Below the pieces are notes generated by a model that did not search any database, was not told where the DNA came from, and saw nothing but the letters and a program-made list of their open reading frames with translations. A stretch of DNA of 64,000 nt from Aurantimicrobium photophilum (GTDB lineage Bacteria; Actinomycetota; Actinomycetes; Actinomycetales; Microbacteriaceae): positions 1,612,001 through 1,676,000 of the forward strand of contig NZ_CP023994.1 in the NCBI RefSeq assembly GCF_003194085.1, read 5' to 3'. Below are positions 8,147-16,583 of the stretch, piece by piece. The stretch's first letter is position 1, and each line of letters opens with the position of its first letter. A program made the translations under genes and the position numbers.

Positions 8147-9208
8147 TTAGGCCGAGCGAGATACGACGTGCTCTGCGAAGGCAGACAGTGCTTGCTTGAC
8201 TGGTCCTGCAGGCAGGATGTCCAGCGCAGCGACTGCTTCTGCTGCCCAGCGACGAGCCTCTTCACGAGTGGCCTGGGTCACAGGGTGCGCATAGAGCTCG
8301 GCGATAGCAAGTTCGAGATCAGCATCTGCTTCAGCAGATGCCTCATCGGCGTCATCTCGGATGCGTGCCAACAGTGCTGCGGCAGCAGGGTCGGTCGCTG
8401 CCTGCTGCTCAAGCAACAGAGTGGGAAGCGTGGGAACGCCTGCGCGCAGGTCAGTTCCTGCCTGCTTGCCTGTTGCACCAGATTCTGGAGAGAGGTCGAG
8501 AACGTCGTCAGCGAGTTGGAAGGCAACACCGATCTTGTCACCGAACTCCACCATGGCGTCTTCGTATTCCAGTGGAGCACCGGAGTAGACAATGCCACAG
8601 CGTGCTGCTGCAGAAATCAAGGAACCGGTCTTGTCAGCGAGAACCTGGATGTAGTGAGAGACAGGATCTTCATCGGGACGAGGACCGATGGTTTCGTGCA
8701 GCTGACCCAAGCACAAACGCTCGAAGGTCTCTGCCTGCAACAGCATGGCCTTCTCACCCAGGCGGGTCATCAAGGTGCTGGCACGTGAGAAGAGCAGGTC
8801 ACCAGTGAGAATGGCAACGGAGTTGCCCCAGACCTCGTGGGCACTGGGAACACCACGACGAAGCGGAGCCTCGTCCATAACGTCATCGTGATACAGCGAA
8901 GCCAAGTGAGTGATCTCAATTGCTTGTGCTGCGGTGATGACATCAGGTGTTGCGCCATTACCCAACAGAGCAGTGAGCAGGGTGAGCATGGGGCGAACTC
9001 GCTTGCCACCGGCACCGAACAGGTAGCGACCAGAAACATCGGCCAAAGCATCAGTGAAGTGAAGCTCTTTGCTCAAGCCTTCTTCAATGGTGGCAACGCC
9101 CGCATCGATGGTGTCGGCGAGCTGCTTAGTTTCGGGGGAGGCAAACAGGCGTTGGCGCAGCGAAAGACGACCGGAGACTCCGGCTACTCCACTCACGCTT
9201 GCGTTCAC
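8147..9208 (-). CDS. Polyprenyl diphosphate synthase (menaquinone side chain)
   Basis: A 353-residue trans-isoprenyl diphosphate synthase. It has both aspartate-rich motifs, HDDVMDEAPLRRG near residue 117 and FQLADDVLD near residue 239, which bind magnesium and the allylic and homoallylic substrates. It also has GGKRVRP near the N-terminus. It most likely builds the C35-C50 side chain of menaquinone, since it lies beside menG and the other men genes. Product length cannot be read from sequence alone. GTG start set by the -10 box 6 nt upstream. Confidence 0.92.
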   Translation of the reverse strand: MNASVSGVAGVSGRLSLRQRLFASPETKQLADTIDAGVATIEEGLSKELHFTDALADVSGRYLFGAGGKRVRPMLTLLTALLGNGATPDVITAAQAIEITHLASLYHDDVMDEAPLRRGVPSAHEVWGNSVAILTGDLLFSRASTLMTRLGEKAMLLQAETFERLCLGQLHETIGPRPDEDPVSHYIQVLADKTGSLISAAARCGIVYSGAPLEYEDAMVEFGDKIGVAFQLADDVLDLSPESGATGKQAGTDLRAGVPTLPTLLLEQQAATDPAAAALLARIRDDADEASAEADADLELAIAELYAHPVTQATREEARRWAAEAVAALDILPAGPVKQALSAFAEHVVSRSA

Positions 9209-9214
9209 CCGTTC

Positions 9215-9220
9215 AGCCTA
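9215..9220 (-). promoter_or_regulatory. -10 box of a leaderless promoter for the polyprenyl synthase gene
   Basis: Minus-strand TAGGCT, 6 nt before the GTG start at 9208, in the 19-bp gap after menG. Confidence 0.5.
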
Positions 9221-9227
9221 GTCCTGC

Positions 9228-9935
9228 TCAGGCGACTGGCTTGATGCCGCGATGAAGGGCAACCACTCCAGCGGTGAGGTTGCGGTAGGCCACGTTCATG
9301 AAGCCCGCTTCACGAATCCAGGTGGCCAAGGTTGTCTGGTTAGGCCAATCCTCAATCGAGTCAGCGAGATAGGTGTAAGCCTCGGTGTTCGAAGAGGAAT
9401 ACTTCGCCACCATCGGCATGACCTTGCGCAGGTAGAAGTTGTAGCCGGCACGGATAGGTGCCGCAGGTGGAGTGGAGAATTCACAGATCACGATGCGGCC
9501 ACCGGGCTTGGTCACGCGGTAGAGCTCAGCAAGAGCTTTCTTCGGCTCGACAACATTCCGAAGACCGAAAGACATGGTCACTGCGTCAAAGCTGTTATCT
9601 GCAAATGGAAGCTTGGTGGCGTCTGCTTCAACGAACTCCACCAGAGGATTACTGCCGTGCTTCTGGCGTCCCACTTCGAGCATGCCGGGTGAGAAGTCGG
9701 CAGCAACGACGTGTGCTCCAGACTTTGCCAGGGCGACCGAGCTAGTACCGGTGCCGGCAGCCAGGTCAAGAACCCGCTCAGATGCTTGGGGGTTCACCGC
9801 ACGGGTGGTGGCGATGCGCCACAACAGTGCATTTCCTGCCGAGAGCAGGTTGTTGGTGACGTCATAGCCAGCGGCAACGTCATCAAACATTGCCGAGACG
9901 GCTTCGGGCTTCTTAGAAAGGTCAGCTGTAGTCAC
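9228..9935 (-). CDS. menG: Demethylmenaquinone methyltransferase
   Basis: A 235-residue class I SAM-dependent methyltransferase of the UbiE/MenG family, the last step of menaquinone synthesis. Visible family features: VSAMFDDVAAGYDVTNNLLS at the N-terminus, the SAM-binding loop LDLAAGTGTSSVALAKSG, DATKLPFADNSFDAVTMSFGLRN, and EFSTPPAAPIR. It is divergent from menF with only 36 bp between starts. Both start codons are GTG behind their own -10 boxes. Confidence 0.95.
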   Translation of the reverse strand: MTTADLSKKPEAVSAMFDDVAAGYDVTNNLLSAGNALLWRIATTRAVNPQASERVLDLAAGTGTSSVALAKSGAHVVAADFSPGMLEVGRQKHGSNPLVEFVEADATKLPFADNSFDAVTMSFGLRNVVEPKKALAELYRVTKPGGRIVICEFSTPPAAPIRAGYNFYLRKVMPMVAKYSSSNTEAYTYLADSIEDWPNQTTLATWIREAGFMNVAYRNLTAGVVALHRGIKPVA

Positions 9936-9941
9936 AAGAGA

Positions 9942-9947
9942 AGTCTA
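9942..9947 (-). promoter_or_regulatory. -10 box of a leaderless promoter for menG
   Basis: Minus-strand TAGACT, 6 nt before the menG GTG. Confidence 0.55.
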
Positions 9948-9958
9948 CGGCTGAAGCG

Positions 9959-9964
9959 TAGGCT
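9959..9964 (+). promoter_or_regulatory. -10 box of a leaderless promoter for menF
   Basis: TAGGCT, 7 nt before GTG 9972. This decides the menF start, because the reading frame is open much further upstream, into menG. Confidence 0.55.
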
Positions 9965-9971
9965 GTCTCAG

Positions 9972-11246
9972 GTGAGTGTGTCAGCAACCCGTGGTCTTCG
10001 TGTGGAGTCGGTTCCGTTAACCGTCACTCCAGAGTTGCTTAACCTGCTCAGCGTCGACTCACCACTGCTGTGGTGGCGACGCGGTGATGGCATGGTGGGC
10101 ATCGGTGTTGTCGAGACTCTGAGCTTCTCCGGCAAGACCCGCATCAAAGATGCGGGAGCTACCTGGCGTGAAGTTGCCGAAGCCGCAACGGTCAGTGACG
10201 CTGTCACTGTGGCCGGTTCTGGCCTGATGGCTTTTGGCACCTTTGCGTTCCGCTCCACCTCTGAAATTCCCAGCGTCCTGATCATTCCTCGCTTCGTGGT
10301 GGGGCAGCGTGCTGGGGTGACCTGGCTTACCCGAATTGGTTTTGCTGACGAGAGCGCTGAGCCACTGACCACAGAATCTGCTGAACAGATTCTTGCCGAG
10401 CACATCACCGCGAGCGCACAGCTGGGCGCTGCGCCCGTTGTTCACCTCTCCCCCGCCTCTCTGTCAGAAGCTGGATTCACCTCAGCAGTGAATAAAGCCA
10501 TTGAGCGAATTGATGCGGGAGAAGTAGAGAAGGTTGTTCTCGCTCGTGAACTCGAGGGAACACTGGCAGGAACTCAGGATCTTCGTGTGGCCATCACGCG
10601 CCTTGCCGAAAGCTATCCCGATTGCTGGACTTTTAGCGTCGATGGCCTGTTTGGTTCCAGCCCCGAAACTCTCATTACAGTTCACGGCCGCAAGGTCACA
10701 GCGCGAGTTCTGGCGGGTACTGCCCGTCGTGGCAGTGACACTGCCACTGACCTGAGCAATGCGGCAGAACTGGCATCAAGTCATAAAGACCTCGACGAGC
10801 ATGGCTTTGCCACTCGCTCGGTCGTCAATGCTCTGACCCCCTATGCCGAGCAGCTCACGGTGAGTGACTCTCCCTTCACCTTGAAGCTTCCAAACCTGTG
10901 GCACCTCGCCACCGACATCGCGGGCACCCTGGCTAGCGGCTCCAACTCACTCGACCTGGTCTTCGCGCTACACCCCACCGCTGCTGTGGCAGGAACACCC
11001 ACTGTTGCAGCCGTGGAAGTGATTGATGACCTCGAGCCCTTTGACCGTGGCCGCTATGCCGGCCCCGTCGGCTGGATTGGTGCAGACGGCGATGGCGAAT
11101 GGGCCATCGCACTGCGCTGTGCGCAACTGACCGGCTCCACCGTCACTGCCTATGCAGGCTGTGGCATTGTCTCCGACTCAGTTCCGGCAAACGAACTGGT
11201 GGAGACGGAAATGAAGTTCCGTCCCATCGTGGATGCGCTGAGCTAA
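9972..11246 (+). CDS. menF: Isochorismate synthase
   Basis: A 424-residue chorismate-utilising enzyme that converts chorismate to isochorismate for menaquinone. C-terminal motifs are typical: VEKVVLARELEG, FGSSPETLITVHGRKV, LAGTARRG, SSHKDLDEH, HLATDIAGTL, LHPTAAVAGTP, and ending YAGCGIVSDSVPANELVETEMKF. GTG 9972 was chosen over GTG 9978 because it stands 7 nt behind a -10 box. The frame upstream overlaps menG on the opposite strand and carries no homology. The gene converges on menD. Confidence 0.93.
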   Translation: MSVSATRGLRVESVPLTVTPELLNLLSVDSPLLWWRRGDGMVGIGVVETLSFSGKTRIKDAGATWREVAEAATVSDAVTVAGSGLMAFGTFAFRSTSEIPSVLIIPRFVVGQRAGVTWLTRIGFADESAEPLTTESAEQILAEHITASAQLGAAPVVHLSPASLSEAGFTSAVNKAIERIDAGEVEKVVLARELEGTLAGTQDLRVAITRLAESYPDCWTFSVDGLFGSSPETLITVHGRKVTARVLAGTARRGSDTATDLSNAAELASSHKDLDEHGFATRSVVNALTPYAEQLTVSDSPFTLKLPNLWHLATDIAGTLASGSNSLDLVFALHPTAAVAGTPTVAAVEVIDDLEPFDRGRYAGPVGWIGADGDGEWAIALRCAQLTGSTVTAYAGCGIVSDSVPANELVETEMKFRPIVDALS

Positions 11247-11253
11247 AAAGTCT

Positions 11254-12957
11254 TTAGCGCTCGAGTTCAACCTCGACGAGTTCAGGCCCATCGCCTGCAC
11301 CGGTCAGGGCACGTTCGAGATCACTCACGGTGGCTACCTTGGTGTATCCCCAGCCATAGGCAGTGGCGAGGGCTTCGAGGTCGACTTGCTGTGGAGTGAG
11401 GAAAACGCGATCCATGTTCTCGGCTGAGGCAGTCTGGCCCACTTCAAGAGCATCAAAGATGGTGCCGCCACCATCGTTGCCCACAATCACTTGAACGCGA
11501 GGGCGCTCTTCCTGGGTCCCGAACAACATCGAGCCCGCATCATGCAGTGCTGCGAGATCCCCCACCACAATGCGTGTCAGGGCGTTCTCTGTGGCCAGAG
11601 CAATACCGATTCCGGTGCCAATGGTTCCGTCGATGCCGGCTAGACCGCGGTTAGCGTGAACGCTGATCTTCTTACCCCCGACAAACTTGTCAGCAACACG
11701 AATCAAGCGCGATGCGGCAAAAACCAGACGGTCGTGTGGCCAGGTTGAGCGCCAGACCGCATCGACAAGAAGCTCACGAGAAATCTTCACGCGTGAGGCA
11801 GCCAGTTCCGCCGCCAGGAAGGCCTTCTTATCTTCCATGCTGTCTGAGCGTGACGCGGTCACGTTCGGTGCAGTAGCAAGTGCTGCATCGATTGCTGTTG
11901 ATTCATAGCGCTCAAACGCTTCTCGGCCAGAAACAATCCAGAGTCCTAGCCAGTCACGATCTGTTTCTCCTGGTTCGACTGTCACGTCATTGACAAAAGA
12001 GGAGACATTGAGACCGGGGTTGTAACCCTCAGGTGCTACACCTCGAACCACGACGGTTTGGACGCCGGTGCTGGAGTCACCAATCAGCGCGGGAATCTCT
12101 CGACTGAGCGTGGGGTGGCCAAAGACCACAATGCGTTCAATCTGCGAAGTGAGTTCAGGGTTTGCCAGAAGTTCACGATAGGCAGGAACAAGGTTTCGGC
12201 CGAAGCGTGCGCCACTGGTGACCTCGGCAATGAGTGGCCAGCCGCCCTCATGAGCTACCTGTTCAGCACGAGGACCCGCATCTGCTCCAGCTATCACAAT
12301 CGTGTTGGGCCCACGCGTGAGCTCAATGGTGATGCCTGGTTCAATGCGACGTTCAGATTGAATGAGCATTTCCACCGGGCGAACATCAATGGCGCTGGAG
12401 AGCGGTTCACGGAATGCCACATTGAGGTGAACAGGACCGGGCGCGTAGTGATCAGTAGCGGTGTAGAAGGCATCGTGAGCAAGCTCTGCACCGCGTCGCT
12501 CTGCCGTTGCACCAGGAACAGGTGCGGGTTCGTCCACACTCAAGCGCACAGCAGGGCCGAAGATGTCGTGTTGGTGAGTGGTTTGGTTGCTGCCAATCTC
12601 ACGCAGCTCTTCAGGTCGATCCGCAGTGAGCACAATCATGGGGACACCTGCATGGTGTGCCTCGAGAACGGCTGGGTGAAGATTCGCCACTGCAGAACCT
12701 GAGGTGGTAATGACAACCGCGGGAATGCGGGTTTCCACTGCAAGACCAAGAGCAAGGAACCCGGCAGCTCGCTCATCGATGCGCACGTGAAGTTTCACAT
12801 CTCCGCGGCGTTCGAGCTCAGCAGCAACGAGAGCTAAAGCCTGTGAGCGTGCACCTGGCGAAAGAACAATGTGCTCAACACCAAGTTCAACAACATGTGT
12901 CAAAAACTCCGCAGCGAAAACAGAGGCAGGTGCTGGGTTAGCCACGGGGACCATCAC
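11254..12957 (-). CDS. menD: 2-succinyl-5-enolpyruvyl-6-hydroxy-3-cyclohexene-1-carboxylate synthase
   Basis: A 567-residue thiamine-diphosphate enzyme that joins 2-oxoglutarate to isochorismate. The N-terminus has LSPGARSQALALVAAE (family SPGSRS, here SPGARS) and the catalytic-type Glu in HVRIDERAAGFLALGLA. TTSGSAVANLHPAVLEA and TADRPEELR follow. The ThDP/magnesium motif VVGDLAALHDAG lies near residue 467. Its first 20 nt overlap the end of the PLDc_N gene, so the two are probably translated together. Confidence 0.95.
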   Translation of the reverse strand: MMVPVANPAPASVFAAEFLTHVVELGVEHIVLSPGARSQALALVAAELERRGDVKLHVRIDERAAGFLALGLAVETRIPAVVITTSGSAVANLHPAVLEAHHAGVPMIVLTADRPEELREIGSNQTTHQHDIFGPAVRLSVDEPAPVPGATAERRGAELAHDAFYTATDHYAPGPVHLNVAFREPLSSAIDVRPVEMLIQSERRIEPGITIELTRGPNTIVIAGADAGPRAEQVAHEGGWPLIAEVTSGARFGRNLVPAYRELLANPELTSQIERIVVFGHPTLSREIPALIGDSSTGVQTVVVRGVAPEGYNPGLNVSSFVNDVTVEPGETDRDWLGLWIVSGREAFERYESTAIDAALATAPNVTASRSDSMEDKKAFLAAELAASRVKISRELLVDAVWRSTWPHDRLVFAASRLIRVADKFVGGKKISVHANRGLAGIDGTIGTGIGIALATENALTRIVVGDLAALHDAGSMLFGTQEERPRVQVIVGNDGGGTIFDALEVGQTASAENMDRVFLTPQQVDLEALATAYGWGYTKVATVSDLERALTGAGDGPELVEVELER

Positions 12958-13225
12958 CTGGAGGATCGGTATTCAACCCTCGAAGAAAATCAATGTCGTC
13001 ATCTGGAGCGACCGAGCCACGCTTGGAACCTGGCCCGTTTTTGCGTCCACGTCCCACAGTGAGCCAGAGTATCGACCCCACAATCGGCAAGATCAGGATC
13101 AAGACAATCCACAAACCCTTGGGAACTCCGCGCACACGGAATCGGTCAATGAGAATGGCATCAACAAGACAGAACACCATGAGTGCCACAGCGACGGCAG
13201 CAAGAACGATGATCAAGCGAGTCAT
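12938..13225 (-). CDS. PLDc_N-domain small membrane protein
   Basis: A 95-residue protein with two membrane helices (about residues 3-24 and 40-57). The intervening segment DRFRVRGVPKGLWIVLILILP is typical of the phospholipase-D-nuclease N-terminal (PLDc_N) domain. No nuclease domain follows. The C-terminal 35 residues are polar. Such proteins are regular companions of actinobacterial men genes, but their role is unknown. The stop overlaps the start of menD. Confidence 0.8.
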   Translation of the reverse strand: MTRLIIVLAAVAVALMVFCLVDAILIDRFRVRGVPKGLWIVLILILPIVGSILWLTVGRGRKNGPGSKRGSVAPDDDIDFLRGLNTDPPGDGPRG

Positions 13226-13275
13226 AGTGCTTCCAGTCTAGGTTGGCTCTCGAGTAGCTCACAGCCCCGCCGGTA

Positions 13276-13281
13276 TAGACT
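13276..13281 (+). promoter_or_regulatory. -10 box of a leaderless promoter for the DUF4229 gene
   Basis: TAGACT (within TATAGACT), 6 nt before the GTG at 13288. Confidence 0.5.
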
Positions 13282-13287
13282 TGGGGT

Positions 13288-13575
13288 GTGAAGAAATCGA
13301 CATGGTTCTGGTTCAGCCTGATGCGCTTAGCGGCTTTTGCGCTCCCTCTGGCAATCATGCTGCTATTGGGAATGATTCCGTGGCTTGCCGCCACCCTCTC
13401 AGCCATCATCGGCCTCTGTGTTTCCTACATTTTCTTCGCGAAAACACGTAACGCTTTATCTGAATCGCTCTATGAAAAGCGGGCAGCCAAAAACGTCAAC
13501 CATGACAAGGACGCCGACGCCGAGGACGCTGAAGTTGAAGCTGTCCTAGCCAAAGAAAGTAAAGGCAAGGCCTAA
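13288..13575 (+). CDS. DUF4229 family membrane protein
   Basis: A 95-residue protein with two predicted helices (about residues 8-28 and 32-50), then SLYEKRAAKN and a charged tail. It matches DUF4229, an uncharacterised actinobacterial family commonly found beside menA. The last 30 nt overlap the end of menA on the opposite strand. Confidence 0.8.
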   Translation: MKKSTWFWFSLMRLAAFALPLAIMLLLGMIPWLAATLSAIIGLCVSYIFFAKTRNALSESLYEKRAAKNVNHDKDADAEDAEVEAVLAKESKGKA

Positions 13576-14466
13576 GCCATAAAGCAATCCAGTCAGACTG
13601 GAGAGCTTCAGAGCCAGGATGTATTCCTGTGGAGTCTTTGCGGTCAGCGTGATCAAGCAGGCTGGAAGCGCTGCGAGTAACGCAAAGAGCGTCAGGAATG
13701 CTGCCGCATAGAACAGGCCGAGATAGATGACGATTCCAAACGGAATCAACATTAAGAAGCAGAACAGCACAGCGGAGGGTGTGCGACCCATCCGCACTGC
13801 AAGAGTTTTCTTGCCAGCAAGCTTGTCTGTTTCGATGTCACGGATGTTGTTCACCACGAGTACAGCGCACGAGATCAAGCCAATCCCAACACCGCCGATG
13901 AGACTTTCTTGGCTGAGGTTTCCAGTTTGAACATACGTTGTCCCAACCGTGGCAACCAGTCCAAAGAAGATGAAGACCATGACTTCGCCGAGTCCGGCAT
14001 AACCGTAGGGACGACGGCCGCCGGTGTAGAACCACGCAGCCACAATGGCAACAGCGCCAATAGCGAGCATCCACCATGCATTTGTCAGAATGACAATGAG
14101 GACCCCTGCCACGGCGGAGAGGGCGAAGAACGCCAATGCCACGGCAAGAACTTTTTTGGGATCAGCTGCACCAGAGCCAGTCAGGCGGGCAGGTCCCACA
14201 CGGTAGTTATCAGTGCCACGAATGCCATCAGAGTAATCGTTGGAGTAGTTGACACCGATCTGCAGTGCGAGAGCAACAACCAAACACAACAGGGCAACAG
14301 GTGCATTGAACTGATCGGTAATTGCTGCTGCACCAGAACCAATCGCAACCGGTGCAAAGGCGAGAGGCAGAGTGCGAATGCGTGCGCCAGAAATCCAGTC
14401 AGCCGCCGTTGCCTTACGAGGCTTGTGCGAGGTTGAACCGTGGTGCTTCTTACTGGTCTTACTCAT
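13546..14466 (-). CDS. menA: 1,4-dihydroxy-2-naphthoate polyprenyltransferase
   Basis: A 306-residue UbiA-superfamily membrane enzyme that attaches the polyprenyl chain to DHNA. Both prenyl-diphosphate binding motifs are present: NYSNDYSDGIRGTD near residue 75 and NNIRDIETDKLAGKKTLAVRMG near residue 205. About 8-9 helices follow a basic N-terminus (MSKTSKKHHGSTSHKPRK). It shares 30 nt with the convergent DUF4229 gene. The start is preceded by TAGGCT at 7 nt. Confidence 0.95.
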   Translation of the reverse strand: MSKTSKKHHGSTSHKPRKATAADWISGARIRTLPLAFAPVAIGSGAAAITDQFNAPVALLCLVVALALQIGVNYSNDYSDGIRGTDNYRVGPARLTGSGAADPKKVLAVALAFFALSAVAGVLIVILTNAWWMLAIGAVAIVAAWFYTGGRRPYGYAGLGEVMVFIFFGLVATVGTTYVQTGNLSQESLIGGVGIGLISCAVLVVNNIRDIETDKLAGKKTLAVRMGRTPSAVLFCFLMLIPFGIVIYLGLFYAAAFLTLFALLAALPACLITLTAKTPQEYILALKLSSLTGLLYGLGLAFTFFG

Positions 14467-14473
14467 ATGTCCG

Positions 14474-14479
14474 AGCCTA
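14474..14479 (-). promoter_or_regulatory. -10 box of a leaderless promoter for menA
   Basis: Minus-strand TAGGCT, 7 nt before the ATG at 14466. It overlaps the 3' end region of menE. Confidence 0.5.
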
Positions 14480-15640
14480 CTTCTGTGACGCTGCGTATGA
14501 AGACAGTGTGAGCAGGTCTGGCTTGCCCGAACTCAGTCGAGGAATCTCCTCGATAAAGCAGACGACCTTGGGTGCGGCAACGCGACCTAGCTCCGCAACA
14601 ATCTCGTCATAGATCTGTGCAGAGAGCTCTGCGTCTTCCTCAGCTCCAGGCACAACAACAGCTGGTCGAACACCCCATTCCGAATCTGGAATATGTATGA
14701 CGAGAGCCTGTGAGCAGCCAGAAATTCCCCGAACTACAGCCTCTACCGCGTCGAGGTCAATCTTCAGTCCACCAGAGGTAATCACTCGGTCGAGACGACC
14801 AAGCACTGTAAGCACGCCGTTTTCTAGGGTCCCTGCATCTCCTGTGTGATACCAGATCTCTCCATTCCTATTTTGGAATGTATCTGCTGTGCGCTGTTCA
14901 TCACCGACGTATTCACTAGCGAGCTGAGGGGCTGAGATAAGAATTTCATCTGAGCCTTCTGCTATCTCCACGTTCACTCCCGTGAGTGGAACCCCGTCAT
15001 AGACACAACCACCAGAAGTCTCACTTGAGCCATACGTCGTGACAATCTTCACACCGAGTGCCTGTGCCCGTTCACGCAGATCAGGTTCCAGTGCTTGACC
15101 ACCGATGAGGACAGCGTCCAGTGTGCGCAACGACTCGAGTGCCTCAGTGTTGTCTTCTGCTTCCTCGAGGACTCGTGCCAACTGAACGGGAACAAGTGCG
15201 GTGTATCGACGAGCACCTGTCATCTCGCTGACGGACTGCAGAAAGGTTCTTGCATCGAAAGGACCCGAGGGCATGAACACCGGTTCGGTTCCGGACTCAA
15301 TGGAGCGCACAAGGACTGACATCCCTGCGATGTAGGTGAGGGGCAAAGCCAATAACCACTGCCCTGGCCCACCTAAACGTTCGTGTGCAGATTCTGCACT
15401 AGCTCGAAGTGCCGCAGCACTCAGCGCAACCGTCTTCGGTTTACCCGAAGTGCCAGATGTCTGAATAAGCAAAGCAGTTCCGTCAGGAGCTTCGGTCAGC
15501 GGTGTCTCTCCTGCTGCCACCATCCGTGAGGCTCGTGCGTCCCGAACCAGCACAGCAGGTCCGTTGTTGTTCAGTGCTTCCGAGAGTGCGGCAAAGACCT
15601 GCTGCGGCGCAGCCGCATCACAGAGCACCACAGCTGTCAT
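14477..15640 (-). CDS. menE: 2-succinylbenzoate-CoA ligase
   Basis: A 387-residue adenylate-forming enzyme that activates O-succinylbenzoate to its CoA thioester. It has the AMP-binding P-loop LIQTSGTSGKPKTVALS, then TTYGSSETSGGCVYDG and YHTGDAGTLENGVLTVLGRLDRVITSGG, and a short C-terminal domain with the conserved Lys in SSGKPDLL. The ATG at 15640 (MTAVVLCDAA) was chosen. The frame continues to 15805 but that part lies inside menB and looks non-coding. It starts 7 nt after menB ends. At 387 residues it is shorter than E. coli MenE (451) and typical of actinobacteria. Confidence 0.92.
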   Translation of the reverse strand: MTAVVLCDAAAPQQVFAALSEALNNNGPAVLVRDARASRMVAAGETPLTEAPDGTALLIQTSGTSGKPKTVALSAAALRASAESAHERLGGPGQWLLALPLTYIAGMSVLVRSIESGTEPVFMPSGPFDARTFLQSVSEMTGARRYTALVPVQLARVLEEAEDNTEALESLRTLDAVLIGGQALEPDLRERAQALGVKIVTTYGSSETSGGCVYDGVPLTGVNVEIAEGSDEILISAPQLASEYVGDEQRTADTFQNRNGEIWYHTGDAGTLENGVLTVLGRLDRVITSGGLKIDLDAVEAVVRGISGCSQALVIHIPDSEWGVRPAVVVPGAEEDAELSAQIYDEIVAELGRVAAPKVVCFIEEIPRLSSGKPDLLTLSSYAASQK

Positions 15641-15647
15641 GTGAGGC

Positions 15648-16538
15648 CTAGTAGTGCCAGGGGTAGGGTGACCAGTCAGGTTCGCGCTTCTGCAAGAAGG
15701 AGTCGCGACCTTCGACTGCCTCGTCTGTGCCATAGGCAAGACGGGTAGCTTCACCAGCGAAGACCTGCTGGCCCAAGATGCCATCGTCGACAGCGTTGAA
15801 GGCAAACTTCAGCATGCGAATAGCGGTGGGCGACTTGGTCATAATGGTTCGTGCCATTGCGAGAGCTTCTGTCTCGAGATTTTCGTGCGCCACAACGCGG
15901 TTGATGGCACCCATTTCATAGGCACGGTCTGCACTGTATTCCTCAGCGAGGAAGAACACCTCACGAGCAAACTTCTGACCCACCTGCTTGGCAAAGTAAG
16001 CGCTGCCGTAACCGGCATCAAACGAGCCCACGTCAGCATCGGTCTGCTTGAAGTGTGCGTGTTCACGGCTGGCAATAGAGAGATCGCAGACCACGTGGAG
16101 CGAGTGTCCACCACCTGCCGCCCAACCTGGGATGACAGCAATAACAACCTTGGGCATCGTGCGAATGAGGCGCTGCACTTCAAGAATGTGCAGACGACCA
16201 GTTCCCGTGGAACCGTCAGCGTATTCATAGCCTGCCTTGCCGCGGATGCGCTGATCTCCACCAGAGCAGAATGCCCAGCCGCCATCCTTGGGGCTAGGAC
16301 CATTACCGGTGATGAGCACAACGCCCACCTTGCTGTTCTGACGGGCATCGTCGAGTGCGCGGTAGAGCTCATCAACCGTCTGGGGGCGGAAAGCATTGCG
16401 CACCTCGGGACGGTTGAAGGCAATGCGAGCAACCTGTCCGCGCACGTCGAGGTGGTAGGTGATGTCCGTGAAGCCTTCTGAGCCAGGTGCAACAACCCAC
16501 TGCGTGGGGTCAAAGATGTCCGAAACGGGAGATGCCAT
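15648..16538 (-). CDS. menB: 1,4-dihydroxy-2-naphthoyl-CoA synthase
   Basis: A 296-residue crotonase-fold enzyme that closes the second ring of the naphthoquinone. Family signatures: ARIAFNRPEVRNAFRPQTV, FCSGGDQRIRGKAGY, PGWAAGGGHSLHVVCDLSIAS (oxyanion-hole region), TDADVGSFDAGYGSAY and the C-terminal REPDWSPYPWHY. The start is only 46 bp from menC on the other strand. The ATG follows TAGGCT by 6 nt, and a GGAGG sequence lies in that gap. Confidence 0.96.
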   Translation of the reverse strand: MASPVSDIFDPTQWVVAPGSEGFTDITYHLDVRGQVARIAFNRPEVRNAFRPQTVDELYRALDDARQNSKVGVVLITGNGPSPKDGGWAFCSGGDQRIRGKAGYEYADGSTGTGRLHILEVQRLIRTMPKVVIAVIPGWAAGGGHSLHVVCDLSIASREHAHFKQTDADVGSFDAGYGSAYFAKQVGQKFAREVFFLAEEYSADRAYEMGAINRVVAHENLETEALAMARTIMTKSPTAIRMLKFAFNAVDDGILGQQVFAGEATRLAYGTDEAVEGRDSFLQKREPDWSPYPWHY

Positions 16539-16544
16539 GCCTCC

Positions 16545-16550
16545 AGCCTA
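16545..16550 (-). promoter_or_regulatory. -10 box upstream of menB
   Basis: Minus-strand TAGGCT, 6 nt before the ATG. Spacing implies a leaderless or nearly leaderless transcript. Confidence 0.5.
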
Positions 16551-16583
16551 CGAGAACCACAGCAACGGTGGGAGACTAAGGAC

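Noticed and set aside
9711-9971. Upstream extension of the menF reading frame
   Set aside because: It lies within menG on the opposite strand, and a -10 box immediately precedes GTG 9972.
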